Of a DNA stretch of 64,000 nucleotides, positions 46,601 through 61,600 are shown in pieces. Numbering within the stretch: position 1 is the first letter of the stretch; every line of letters starts with the position of its first letter. The stretch comes from Onchidella celtica (Eukaryota; Mollusca; Gastropoda; Systellommatophora; Onchidiidae). The translations under genes and the position numbers were made by a program. The stretch lies in assembly GCA_963931925.1 (NCBI GenBank), contig OZ007575.1, forward strand, positions 29,051,752 to 29,115,751, written 5' to 3'. The notes below the pieces were generated by a model. The model saw nothing but the letters and a program-made list of their open reading frames with translations, was not told the DNA's origin and ran no database searches.

Positions 46601-49600
46601 AATGTATATGAAAATTGTTGCCTTCTTTATTTTGAGTTACAATTTAGTAATCTCTCGTAGTTTAGGGTTTACAGATTTTTGTCTATGATTGAGTGAACTG
46701 TGGTAAACATCCGTTGTATGATTCTAAAATGTAAATTACTACTCTCATTTTCATTTTAAGCAAAGAAAGGGAACTAAAGAGGCTTTACATCTGACTGTTT
46801 TTTTTTCATTCCATTTATGCTCTCATTTTATGAATTATTTCACATCTGTGTATTTTAAGGAATTTGACATTCACAAATATATTCCATGTGAAGTAAACAC
46901 ACTGTGTTTATGTTTCAGGACCCTCTTGAATTTCCCTACAATGAGCTTCGCAAATTTTTCAAAATGGGTGACCATGTCAAAGTTATATCTGGACGGTATG
47001 AAGGAGACACCGGCCTCATCGTGAGAGTCGAAGACAATGTGATAGTATTGTTTTCAGATCTCACCATGCATGAGGTGCGTGTTATTATACCAAATTACAT
47101 TCACAAAACTGCCAGCAAAAGCAGAAAGCCTTCCTTGACATTTTCATATGGTCAGATTACTGTAACTCCATGCTGCTTAACCCTTTCTGTGCCAACAGCC
47201 GATGAATCGGTTCTTTGGTCACGTCTGTGCCAATCACTGATGTATCGGTGCACAAGAATGCTAGGCTGTTTTGTTTTGGGGAAGAAAGAAAGTCGACTTT
47301 CTGTACACAAATGTTGCTGTAGTTAATGTTCATTCGTCTCCCCCACTATTTTTTTCCTGTATCGACAAACGTGGAAAAGTTCACGGCACACAAAGAGTTA
47401 AAAAAAAAAATTACATAGTTGTTTTTTCACTTCATTTTGAAAAGAACATGATTAAACGTTATACTTTTTAATCACACTCAGTCCTCTTAGATATCAGGAA
47501 TTTTTCTCTGATGTAATTATTAGACAGAGGGAAATAAAATCTGAAGGAATTTTATGGTGCGATGTCAGTGAAAATATGGAGAAAGACTAGGATTTCAGTT
47601 CTTCATCAATCACAACGATGGAAAGAAATATTGAGAAGTTCCTTTTATAAATTGGTGTTCCAAGACAGTTATTAAAATGTTCATCTGTACCAATTCTAAG
47701 TCATAAAATTCTAAAAATGATAGTATTATTTTTTTATATGTCAGTTGAAAGTCCTTCCAAAAGACATACAGTTGTGTGCAGACATGGCAACTGGAGTTGA
47801 CTCCTTGGGTCAGTACCAGTTTGGTGATTTAGTCATGTTGGAGTAAGTATATGGATATCCTGATTATTTAATTAAAATTATTATTATTTTATTTTCAAGA
47901 TACTCTGTGATATCATTTGCTTGAGAATAATGATAGGACAGGCTGTCAAAATCCCTGAGGACAAACCCCTTGCATTTCTTGTATAAAACAAGTGGAAAAC
48001 TTGAATTTAGGTTTAGTATATAATATAGTCTGAATCATACTTGATGAACCGTTTCCAAAATTCAGAGAATTGATGGTCATTGAAAACTGAATTATGTCCT
48101 TTACCACCCTGGTTGGCTGAAAATGATAAAACAGAGTGATTTTCGCCTTACCTTTTTCATCCACATACTTTAGAGTCCACCACTTTTCCAACACTTGGTG
48201 TATAATAGAGGGTTTCAATTTTTAACACTTTTTTTTTGTACTTGTAATGCTTCATAAGATGCAGCATAAAGGTCGCCTGGTGTAAATGACTCCCTTGGTT
48301 AGGATAATCAACGAAATAATCTGGTATTGATTGTAATGGATGCAGAGGAGATTGTGTCAAATCTCTGATGTTACAAGAACTTTAGTGTCAGTTTCTCATC
48401 ATACAGGTTTACAGTTTAGGTAGACATGTTTTACTTATCCCTGATGCACGGCTTATTTGAGATTCATTTGTAGTATTCTTTCTAGTGATCCACATGGCAC
48501 TGAGAGATGGTCAATTTGATATAATGCAGAACAGACATAATATATTGATACCACGTACATGTATTGTTTATTCCTGGTTGTACTTCTGTTATTTAAAAAA
48601 TGGGTTTGCAACAGCTAATATTTCTTAATATAACTGATTATATATATTAATTATTTACTGAGGTTTGATTGGAATAAATGTATTGAGCTGTGCTTGTCTT
48701 GTCTTCATCAGCCCTCAAACAGTAGGTGCGATTGTTCGCTTGGAAAAGGAAAATTTTCAAGTTCTCAGCATGCACAACAAGGTACAGTGTTAGACAGAAA
48801 CAGGGAAACCAACAGCTTTTCCATTACAGGCCATCAGTGTGAGGCACATGCTAGATGTGAAAACAACCTTATCGTTTTTTGCAGTTGAATCTGTATGTCA
48901 TGTTTTGAGATTTTGATTCCCATGAATAGTGGTACCTGAGATCAAACCTATTTTCATTCTGGGCTTGTAGAAATGAAAGTCCAGTAATTCAAGCACTTAA
49001 GAATTTCCTGAACAGCCTGTTCTATTTGGTCAATGAAACAACATTTATTAGTGAGATTTTCTTAAATCCATGATGTTTCTTTCTGAGCAAGGCTGCATAA
49101 TGCATAATAACTAGATTTACATGAATATATATGGTCAGTTGCCAAAAGGTGCCCCCAGATCTGGGACAAAATGAGTAAAATGTTACCCCAAATGTTCTGT
49201 TTTGTGTTTGTCTTGTGAATAATATAGTGTTTTTATGATTTTTTGTACTTTCAAAGCAGTTCGAGGCATAGTTTTTGCTATAGAAGGGTAAAAGGTCACC
49301 TTCCACAGCGTTCCGTACATGAAACATGACACCATGAAAGGCTTATAAATGGCCAACTATTGCAAAATATTCCACTTCAGTTGACATTTAAGCTCAATAT
49401 TAGCATTATTTGCCGTGTACATATATTAAATCATGAAAATTCCTGCGATTTCTATAACATTTGGTAACATGTTTGGTGTAATTTCATGTACGGAACAAAG
49501 AGCAACTCTCCACATTCCTCTTCTTCTCCTATACACGTATAAGAGCCTTGATTTTAAGTGCAATGCAATATTTACCCAACTATGGCTTTCTTTTTCTTTT

Positions 49601-52600
49601 TTTATTTATACTCTCTGTGTGTAAAACGGAGCAGCGGTCTGTACAGCTCACATAAAGTGTTCTGTACATGAATATGACGCAGTACTTTCTTGCGTGAAAA
49701 ATAACCCGTTCTCCGCTCCCTGCTGCCAAAAGCAATGTTGACATGAATAATCTTATCGGCTACAACAGAATACAGACTCACAACATCAACAACAATGCAC
49801 AAACATCGTAACGACGACAGTAAACTAGATCTAGATCTAGATGATATTACGCAACCGCCGTTGGTGTCCTGATAATCTATTTTGTATTACAACACACCAA
49901 CAAATACACTCTCGTGTGTAAAAACGACGCACTGAAATGCAGTTGATATCGAAAACGGGTCATCATGCCGGTTCCATACCGTTGCGGGCGAATAAGCTTG
50001 TAAATCTATTATTTCAGCGCTATTTTCGTTCCGTACATGATCGTTAACGGGCATTTCATTCCGTACATGAAACATGAAAATGTGATGACACCAAAATATT
50101 TGGATTTACTGTGAAAAAACAAACAAACATGGAGTTCTCAAATTTTTACACACGCTTCTCGAAGGGGCAAACTTGCCTTTCTAACATTGTGTGACGTCAC
50201 AGCCTTCTTTATCCTTCGATACGACGAACCGTTTCGTACTAGTAAAAGTTGACGCGAAAGTGGGCGGGCTGAAACAAAATGATCTAGAGCATTCGAGGGA
50301 TGCCCTTTGGTACAGAGACTCTTGAGATTTTGAAGGGAAGACCTTACCACACACAAAAGAGCTTGATGCTTGCAGTAATTCTATATTCATCGACTTCAAA
50401 GTGTTCATCCTTTCGGTCCGTTTCCCTTGACACGAAAATTCATGTACGGAACGCATTTTGAAATCACCCATTATTTTTTTAGTTTAGGTTGCCAGAGACC
50501 TCCAATTCAGCATTTAGTAAGCTCAGTAGACAGTGAGTTTTGCTGTATTGTTACCATGTGTTAAAATACTCACCATTCTCAGTAACCACTATAAAAACGT
50601 CCATTTTTTACCGCCAGAAATACACATACTTTGGAATATTTTTTTCTCATAATTTTTTTGTTTATGGTCCAATTGCTTCAAAACTGCTCCTGTAGGTACC
50701 TTATCCATTTCTGAGCACATTAAGCATAAGATTATGTTAAAAAGTATCTATGGTTTCCTTTTTAATGCATTTCACCGAACCCATTGAAAAGAAGAGCACC
50801 TTTTGGCAACTGACCATATATGATTTACCTAGCAGTGCCACTCGGACACATTGCCATGGGTTCAAAATAGGTCACCGCTAGCAGGTGTAGTTTTGGGCCA
50901 TGTGTGAAAGAGGGTCATTCTCTAGTAAACACTTGTACTGTGTTATTTCCTAACCAGTATGAATGAAACTTGGCAACTGATCAGAAAATAGATCTATCTT
51001 TGATATGCAGACGACAATCTTTTTACTCTGTGAAAAAGCAGTTTAATTCTCTGTGTCGATCAAAGCATTATGCGTTGATTGCCGATCACCTAGATGCCCC
51101 ACCAATGCGCCATGTGTCAATTGTTTTTGTTATTTGAAAATGTACACCTTAATAGAGTTATGCTCTGTGTTGTGTCCCTTGGGCATCTGGTGCTAAATGG
51201 CCTGGGACGGAAAGAGTTAAAGTCTATCAAATTTGTTTCATCTTTATGTATTTCACGAACTGCGAGGAGTTCCCTCTTAAACACTTCTTCTTTTATATCC
51301 TAAAATTGAAATTTCTGTGCTTTTTACTTTTCACGTGCTCCTTGCAAACATTTTCATACCTCTTGTCAAAACCGGCATGGCAAGGCGACCGGCCATGCAT
51401 TCTGGGTAACCTCTCACCCAGAATGGTCAAACAATCAGCATATGATCAAACAGCGCATTGTGATTGGTTGCTTAAAATAACTCAGCTAGGCTGGTCACAC
51501 ACATTTTATTTATTGCTCTATTCCTCTGTTAAATATGTCAGGATATAAATGGACGATGCACGTCATTATTATAAATGTTTCTTCATGTCTGTGTTGGCCA
51601 TCCTTTAGTAATCAGCTTGTGTTCAAACAAAAAAACAATGGGGGAAAGTGATTTACATATGAAATATTAACAAAATACGACATCGCATCGTATTATTAGT
51701 GAGAGTTGACATTGACCCCATTTCCCTCTACCCTTTTCCTGAATATTGGACTTTGCTGAACTATAGGGTTTAAGAGCACAGATGTTGGCCAAGGAATGTT
51801 GTGTCGTGTGCCTGTTTTATCGTCTAGATCTAGATAATTCACACCATCCTTTTGAAAATAAGACTAAAAAATAATGAAATTATAGTTTTTGTGAATGAAA
51901 GCTAAGTTTCATCTAGATAGTTCAATTTGGGACTGAGATATGGTTAGTTTTTTAAAAAAGCTCATGGTTAGAAGGTCTGCTTTTTGAGAATATTTTCCTC
52001 TGCAAATGTGTTCCAAATTCTGGTGATCTTAAAACCCCATAACTTTTTAATTTTTAGATGGATTTTAATATTTTACAAAGCATAATGCTTAGAAGGGTCT
52101 GTACTTTCCAGTGCACAAAGTTGAAACACTTAACTTGAACAAAAAAATTTTCGGCGGCATTTGCTAATTTACCTTGTAAGTTCTCATTTTATTGAACAGT
52201 ATGGCTTTGACCAAGTGTTCAGTTCTTTCTTTGAAAATGGTTCGCTTGAAGAAAGTGGGATATTTATTTGAGAATAAATAATCATAAACTATTAAAACTA
52301 AAAAAAATCTTAGCACCAAATTTTTGTTTCATTTCAGGTGGTAAATGTCAAGCCTCAGTCCATTACAAGAAAGAAAGACACACGAAATGCTGTTTCACTT
52401 GATTCTGAGAACAATAATATTCAAGTTCGTGACATAGTTAATGTCATGGAAGGCCCACATTCAGTAAGTTTTTTTTATATATATATATTTTTTTTCTCCT
52501 TCATATTTAGAACATTCTTTCCAGAGGCAAAAAAGGTATTTCAATGTCCAATATCTATGTGCATGGGTTCAAAGATACCCCCCAAATCCCCTGATTTTGT

Positions 52601-55600
52601 TGTGATATTATTTCTGCTACATAGAAGAGATAAGACCTGTTGCTACTTTCAGGGGTACCTGTCATATTGCACGTGGTTATTAACTTTACTTAAGAAGCAT
52701 TGGCATTGTCTTTATGTGTTTTCATCAACTGTGTGTGTACAAGAATCTGGAAATGTGTCATCAAATTCACCTTCTCCATCCAAAGAGTTATTCTCGCAGC
52801 ACAGGCCAGAAAAAAAAAAAGCCCAGCAGTAAGACTATCTTGTGGTTTTGAGAAGTCATTCACCTGCTATGATATTTTATAGATGCGAAAAATGTCAGGG
52901 ATTTGTAGCAGACATGAAATTCTGTCATTTTGATTTCATTGCAGGGCAGAACTGGAGAAATAAAGCATCTTTATCGCAACTTTGCATTTCTCCACTCTCG
53001 TCTCATGACTGAAAATGGAGGCTATTTCGTGTGTCGAACTCGAAATGTGACACTTGCCGGAGGTGGAAAGGTACAATATTTTTTTGTGTATCACTTCTAG
53101 GAAGATGTGGTGAGATGTATAACAAATATATATATGAGATGATGAGGCTCTCTACAAGGAAGTTAATATTAAAATTATGTTTGGAATGAAATAACATCCC
53201 AGAAAATTATCAGTTCCTCTTCAGTTCAATCATATCTTTTGTTTTTCAGATTCAGACACGCTTATATATGTTTGTTGGAGGCAACAGTTGGGAACGAAAC
53301 TCACCTTTATATGCTATGGGAAAGTGTCACTGGCTGGGTTGGATGATTAATGTTTGAAATACATTTCTGTTTTCAACAGCAAACCTCCATACAAAATATG
53401 GGTGGATTTGCCCCCATGTCACCAAGGATTTCCAGTCCTGCCCATCCTGGTGGTGGAGGGGGAGAAAGAGGGCGTGGAGGAGGAGGTGCAGGCCGTGGTG
53501 GGATGTCAAGGAGAGATAGAGAAATTATTGGGCAAACTGTGCGCATCAATAAAGGACCATTTAAAGGTAATCCAATGCTATTCTTGAACTGTCTTTTGAG
53601 TTTTCTTTTTGTTTTCTATTTGTACAATTCTGACTTGTGCACAGGGGTTTTTCATTTCAAGGATTTAATTTTTACAACCAGTTTGAACTGGTTAGTGTCA
53701 CGCTAAGTGTTAGCCCATTTATGACAAGATTCCTTTTTTTTAATTTTTCATTCTTATTTGCTTGCCTACTGCGAAAAATACTTGAAAATACTACTGAAAA
53801 TCTTTAAAGTGCTGGAGAACTTGGAACAAAACTAGAATGTATCTTTAAAAAAGAGCTGAAGGTTGTATGCTGCAAAGCCTAGTAACAGAAAAGAAAAAAA
53901 ACAACAAAGAAATTATCTATACATCACAGGTGAAGTAAAAATGAAAGGGGGGGAAAAAACCCAGAAAGAAAAAAAAGAAATTATACAAAAGAATTGGAAG
54001 TTCTAATGCTTTTTTTTCCCTTTCGTTCTAATTCTTTTGCCATTTATTGTTGTTTCTTTTTTGTTTTTCTGTATAATGCGAGGCTTTTGAGCCTACAACT
54101 ATTTTCTCTTTTCTGCCATCTTTTAACTTTACTTACTGTGTATGAACTACCGGGTGAATATTGTGATAGTCCATACCATGTTGTATTCTTTGTTTTTGCC
54201 TTTGATACTTGTAGAGTGATTAGGTAGTCAACTTCATCTAACTTTACTTTGCTTTCGTAGGCTACATCGGTATTGTCAAAGATGCTACGGAGACAACAGC
54301 ACGTATTGAGCTGCATTCAAGCTGCAAAACAATTTCAGTGGATCGCTCACGTCTGTCCAATTTGACGTAGGTCACATTTCTTTTGTGTTTAGAGTTTCTG
54401 TTTCCAGATCTACCGTAACCGACCATCAAGAATGTAGAGATGGGTAATCTATGGCAGGATCTGGCGCACCAGACAATTTTGGCGGGGCCCAGAGGTTTAT
54501 TGAAAACTGTACACCGGTCACCGAGCTATAAAAAAAATAAAATTATATAACACAAATGCTAAGAGTTATTCAACGGGGCTTTGTTTGTCATTATTGGAGC
54601 TTATATTGTTTTAGTGGGTAGAAAATTTGAAGCTACATGTAGAGTGAACAAATTTTACAACTTTGAGATTATTGGGGATTGGGTGGTTTGAATTCAAATT
54701 ATACAGAAAGTTTTAATAGAGATAAAGAAGGATTAAAAAAGAAGAGAGTTTGGGATTACTTCGATATAAGACAATTTTGAATTGTCAGAGTTTGAATTAG
54801 GTGGACTCCAGTGTACCTTTAATATGCCTTTTAATATGCTTATCAACATGTTCATGGGTATATTCATCAACCCTGTCTTCTCCAGTGGGTCAAAACCTGC
54901 AGGAGGTCAAACATCAACGTATGGTGGTCGTACTCCAAGCTATGGAGGTCAGACACCAATGTATGGTTCACGTACACCCATGTATGGATCTCAGACACCT
55001 CTTCATGATGGTTCTCGCACTCCACATTATGGAGGAATGACACCTTCTCATGAGTCGGGAGGTAGAACACCAAGTGGAGGTGGTAGCAGTGCATGGGATC
55101 CATCAAATGCAAACACACCATCCAGGTATGAGTGTCTTTACCAAGAGTGTAACAACAGCTTGCTTGAGTAATGAAATGGCTTAAGAGTTTCCTTTTGTTT
55201 ATCGATCTTGGTATAGGTTTTGTCAGTATTTCTAACCATAGATCATTAGATGCATTTGTGTCTGTGTGTGTGAATTATCTATGTTCACAAGCTAGATATT
55301 TTACAGTGAAGTTGCTTATTTGAACTTGCGATGGCAAAAAGTCATGGCCTTCATAACAAAATATATTCTAATAAATTGGTGTCAAGCATGGAAGTCTTAT
55401 TTCTGCACCAATTCACCTGAAATTTTCAGTACAATTTACTTTTAGACTGAAGATCATTCTTGAAGTTTGGCTTCGCATGTACTGTCTTCGAAGTTTTAGA
55501 AAACAGTTTTTATGATAAATTTATTGTCATCAACTTTTTCAGTTTGAGAGATCTTTAACCACTTGAGCGCTGACTTAAAATCAAGGGTGGTATTGAGAAT

Positions 55601-58600
55601 GGTAGATAAAATTGAGGATTCTCATCCTATTTGATATATGTGACAGAAACACTCAAACAGATGTATCTTGAAAACTATTGGATAAAAGTTATAAAGTTAC
55701 ACATTTTCTGAAACTAAAGACCACTGGCTACATTCTAATGTTGAAATTGAGCATATGTGTGAAATTATGGGATATCTCAGGGGGCAGAATGACAAAAAAA
55801 AAATTATTTCCGTTACCATGAAACACTATTTTCCACCAATATTTCACACACAAGCAGCCATGTGTGCTTTTCATGCCACTTACAAACCATCATGTGCAAA
55901 GAAATCTCACAAAATGTCCATTAAAAGGGATCCAGCAATGACACTGAAATTTTTTTTATTCATATAAAGTGTTTTTAGCTATGAAGGTACAGTCCATTCT
56001 AAGCATTATGCTTTTTAGATTATTAAAATCCATCCAAAAATAAAAAAGTTATGGGTTTTTAGACCACCAGAATTTGGAACTCATTTATAGAGGAAAATAT
56101 TCTCAAAAAGCGGGCCTTCTAAACATGAGTCGTTTTTGAAAACTTGACAATATCTCAGTTTCAAATTAGACTATCTGGCTGAAACTTTGCATTCATTCAC
56201 AAAAACTATAATTTCATTATTTTTTTAGTCTTATTTTCAAAATGATGGTGTGAATTATCTAGGTCTTGATGAAATATCATAAAAACCACAGAAAAACTGT
56301 GGGGTCACAGCAGGTCTATAAGCAAAGTCAAAATTGGGCAAAAAGAAAAAGTTGTATGTTGTGAAGCCCTGCGTGAGAAATAAAATCCAAACGATACAAA
56401 GCAAACTAAAGAGAAGACAGAAAATACACAAAATTTTCGGCTTTCGCCTTTTTCAAGTGAAAAAAAAAACGAACAATAAAAAATTTCAACAGGAAACAGG
56501 TGACTTAACTGCCAGCTCTTGCTTCGTTAGCAGCAACAAAGCACGTCCATCCGCCAAATGCATGGAAGCTCGAAGTGACGCATTTGATTAGTAACCAAGA
56601 TGAAGGCGTCACATAGTGCCTCAGAGCACAAGACAAGGATGGTGTGCAATGTCGGTAGTCGCAGTAAAGGAAAGAGATTAAGAAAAAATACAATTTAAAA
56701 AAAAATAAAATTAAAAAAATAAAATGAATAAACATAAGAATTAAAATTAAAAAAAATAAAAAATAAAAAATAAAAATAAGAAGAAGGAAAAGGAGAATAA
56801 GAACAATAAATAAATATATTGCTATTGACAACAGTGGAATCATCGAAGGCAGTGTTGAACATTGATGCCATGGGGAGTGATAGTGCCGAGATGGTAAAAC
56901 AGGCCATCAACACAACATTCCGTAGCCCGTATCTGTGCTATTAAACCTTGTAGTCCGGCAAGTTCAGTATTCATGGAAAGGGTAGAGAGAAATGGGGTCA
57001 ATGTGAACTCTCAATAATAATGCGATGTGATGTCATATTTTGTTAATATTTCATACTTAAATCACTTTCCCCCATTGTTTCATCGTTTAAACGCAAGCTG
57101 ATTACCAAAGGATAGTCAACACAGACATAAACGAACTTATAATAATGACTTGCATCGCACTTTTATATCCTGTCACTCCCCGTCATGTTTAACAGAGGAA
57201 TAGAGCAATAAATATAATGTGTGTGACCAGTCCCGCTGAGTTGTTCTAAGCGACCAATCACAATGCGCTATTTGCTCTTGATTATTCTGGGTCACGGGGT
57301 TACCCGGAATGAATGGCAGATTGCCTGACCGTGGCGGTTTTGACATGGGGTACATAGATGTTTGCAGGCGTTATGTGAAAAGTAAAAAAAACACAAAAAT
57401 TTCAAATTTTAGGACGTAAAAGAAGAAGTCTTCAAGACTTGCCCCTTCAAAGACGAAATTGCTGCTCGTTGTGGTTCGTGAAATACATAACGATGAAGCA
57501 GTTCAGTAGACTTGAAACTGTTTTATCGCGGAGTAAAAAGATCGTCTTCTGCATACCATTAGATAGATCTATTTTCTGATCGGTTGCCAAGTTTCGTTCA
57601 TATTGGTTATGAAACAACACAGTACCAGTGCATACAAGAGAACGACCCTCTTTCACACACAGTCCAAAAATTAACCTGCCAGCGGTGACCTAATTAGGGC
57701 ACACGGAAATGCGCCCAAGTGTCATTGCTATATACCCTCCTCACTATCTGAATTTGAGGGAGAAATTTCCTCCTCACTTGTATCACCTTGATCTGCTTCT
57801 GAATCACTCAATTTCGCAACAGCATCGTCAAAATCTGCCTAAAATGGCTGAAAAACATCTTTCCAGCAGTTGTTTACCGGTGCTTTGCCAGATTTCGTAG
57901 CATCTTCAATGAAGCCATATATTCGCCGACGAAATCGTCTGCATCGCACATTACCTGAGGACAAAAATCGTCCGCTTCGCGCCCAAGTGGTTAATGAATA
58001 ATGAAATAAAATCTTAGAATCTCACACTGCCGTCATACTTCACTAACCTTATGTATGTCATCAATTGTTATGTAACAGGAACAATGACTTTGACTTCAAT
58101 TATGACGACTCCCCATCTCCGGCTGAATTTGGCGCCACCCCAAATCCTGCAACACCAGGCTACCATGCTGATTCACCAGGCCCATTGGGTCCTTACACTC
58201 CACAGACTCCTGGTAGTGCATACTCTCCATATCCTGCACAGTCACCGGGAGGATTTGAAGGTAAGATATAGGAACTCCATCGTCGTCTGTTGAGAGGTTT
58301 TACAATATACAGTGAAGTCCATTTGAATGAACTTTGATAATTTGGATTTCTTTCAAATGGAAGTAATTTCAAAGTCTGTTTCTTTCCTCTTTTTGATCTC
58401 GAATGGATCAGTTTCCGATAATTCATAGTCATTAAGCTCGCTCACTCCCAATATAATTTTCTGCCCACTGAAAACTCCAGCGCCCACAAACAAGCCAAGC
58501 CCCTTTCAACATTTTGCAACAGAGATCCAGAGGAAGGAGAAAGGAGGCTAGAGGTAACGTAATGCAAGAGGGGGTGCCAGAAGGATTGTAATTACACATA

Positions 58601-61600
58601 TGGGGTAAGCGGCACAATTTTTGGTTATTTTTCAGCTTAAAGGTAATTTGAACACTGATAAATTGAAATTTTAATCCATTTCCCGACGACTTCAAAATAA
58701 GTGGACTCCATTGTGTTGGAAGTAGTTCAGACTGTTTTTAGAGTTGTAGTTGATGTGAATTGTTCAAGACAGGTGTCAAGGCACAATCAATAATGCCCTG
58801 ACCAGCTTAACTGATATGGCAATGAGATGATGTTGTCATCTGCTAGACACTTGTGCCTCATCCGTTCCTTTCTACCTCTGGATGAGGGAAGGATCCCAAT
58901 ATCTTTGTCATTTTGCAGTTCCATGGAAGCATAAAGCAATTCTGTGCATTGACCCAGGTGGTGAAGATTGGGATTGAAAACATTAATTATTTACTTTTTA
59001 TAATCATCGTCAATCATGTGGAAATGAACTACAGAATGAAAAGCTTTCCTAAGAGTTTGTCCATGAACCAGGACCTTTGATTTCTGTTGTAAGTTTGGTC
59101 TGCTTTCACTTACCCTGACACTTGATTCCTCTGCAGCACAAAGTCCTGGCTATGTAGGGACTCCAAGTCCAGCTGCCATGTCCAGCCCTAGCCCAGCAAG
59201 TTTTGCAGGAAGTCCTTCTCCAATGGGGTACAGTCCAATGACACCTGGTGCATCATACACACCCCAGACACCTGGCACAGGTATGTTCATCAGTTTTTTC
59301 ACAATTTATTAAACTTTCATGTAACAGTAATTTTTTCTGTGATGCACAGGATACAGATCAGCTGACTGTCCCGAATTTTACGTCATTGTTCATATTTGGG
59401 TGTCGGAAAGGGTGCCAGAAATAATTTTTGCAAACACCCCCCCCCTGGCACAGGTATGTTCATCAGTTTTTTCACAATTTATTAAACTTTCAAGTAACAG
59501 TAATTTTTGCTGTGATGCACAGGATACAGATCAGCTGACTGTCCCGAATTTTACGTCATTGTTCATATTTGGGTGTCGGAAAGGGTGCCAGAAATAATTT
59601 TTGCAAACACCCCCCCCCCCCAAAAGAATAAATAAACTTCCGGTTATTCAAAGAAAAATGAAAGCACCAGCATGCATGTGGTTTGTGTCTATTTTAGGCA
59701 CTGACCTTACCATATCATTGTGTTTTGGTTGTTTTGCAGTTCTAAGACTTAACTAGAGGTATACTGTTCATTGTGCTGGCCAACAGAATAACACTGTGAT
59801 GCATGGCCATACAAATTAAATAATATTGGCCTAGGCCTGGGTAAATCAAAACAAGCTGTGATAGCTTCTTTTCCCCCCAGTTTCACAAAAATGTCGGAAG
59901 ATGAAAAAATGTTGTTACTATGGACAGTGTGGTGGGGTCCAGAGATTCTGGGATTGTGTTGTTAGGGAAATGTAGGCCTCCCAAGTCTCCCCTTTTTGCG
60001 GGGAGTCTCCTTGGTTTTATCATAAAATCCTGCCCTCTCCGTGTTCCTTTGAAAACTCCCTGGATTCCGGGAAATGGGGGGGAAAAAAGTTTTGCAGATC
60101 ACATGAAAATTACTGTAAATGCTTGCTATTGCGCTACTCCACTGATACAGAATAGATATGTAGCAGGGACATTAGCTTGGACAGTCCCTGCCGGAGTCCC
60201 TGTATTATAGCTGCGATATGTTGTTTGTTTTTTTAATCATGGTTATGGTAAGTTTCTTTGTGTGTGTGTCACTTGAGTTTCTAAAAGGTTTTTGTAAAAT
60301 CTCCCAGGTTTTTTAATCAGATCTCCCCATATCCTGTTTGTACTAGTTGGGAGGTCTGGAAATACAGGGTTGAAATGCGACAGTCATTGACATTCCTTGG
60401 TATAAAAAAAGGAAATTTCTCGACATCTTTTAACATGATTTTAGCTTGAACAAACAATACAAAAAAACCCGGAGGAATTTGACCATCGATATGAACTTTT
60501 CAAACTTTTTTCACCCCTGAGTTTATGTCGTCATTGTCCAGCAGAATTGTAGAATTTGATTTCACTATCAGAGGTTCTGATTGCAGGTAATAAGTAATAT
60601 TGTCCTGCTCTACAAGCTTTATGTGCTTTACAGTCATTTTCCCACTCACATTCACTAATTTAAGAATATACTAAAACATGACAACGAGCAGAGACAGCCT
60701 TGGTTGCATTCCAATTGAAAAGGTGTGTTTTTGAGACCTTTATTGAAAATTTCAGTGTTTTGTACCTTTCTTTAAGTTTTGAGTCAGCTAATTCCAGGTC
60801 TTCGGGCCATAGAAAGAATATGATTGTTTGCCAAGTGATCTTGGAGACATAGTTGGAACTGGAACTTTTAATTTTTTAAAATTAGGTGCAGATTGTAATT
60901 GGCATGATGGAACATAAAGATATATATATATATATACAGTCAACATTACAGTATCAGGGTTCCTTATGAATCACTTTCTATCACTACATGGCCTTTAAAA
61001 TCGTTTTATTTGTTATCCTGGAAACTTTAATATTGTACAGTCTCATTAGTCATTGTGCTGTAATGGTGTTTCTTATTCTTCTGCGGACAATAACACAGAT
61101 GTACCGAACATGTATGTACCTATCTTGGAATGCTATACATGTAAATAACTCTTTAAAGATCACTGGTAACTGGAACTGAGACCCTGCTTCTCAATAAATT
61201 CAACCATTGAAATGATATAATCACAGTTTCTTCTGTCCTAAATTGATGCCATTATCCTACACCAGTATGAAGACCCAATTTCAACTATGTTATCGGACAT
61301 TCATGTGTATCTGTGTGTTCTTCATCACCAAAGGTACTTCAGGAGGTGTGTTAGTGATTTTCCGTGAATGTAACTATCTTTTGCAGACATCACATTGCCA
61401 TGTTATAGCTCATAATATATAATCTTGTTCCATAGAAGAATTGTAGTGTGGGAGACATCTCTAACTTTGTCTAATCATGTGCTCTTTCATTAGCAATGGA
61501 ACCAAACTTATCAGACTGGCACACAACAGATATTGTAGTTAAAGTGAAGGCAACCCATGAGAATAGCCAGTTGATTTATCAGGATGGAGTCATTAGAAGT

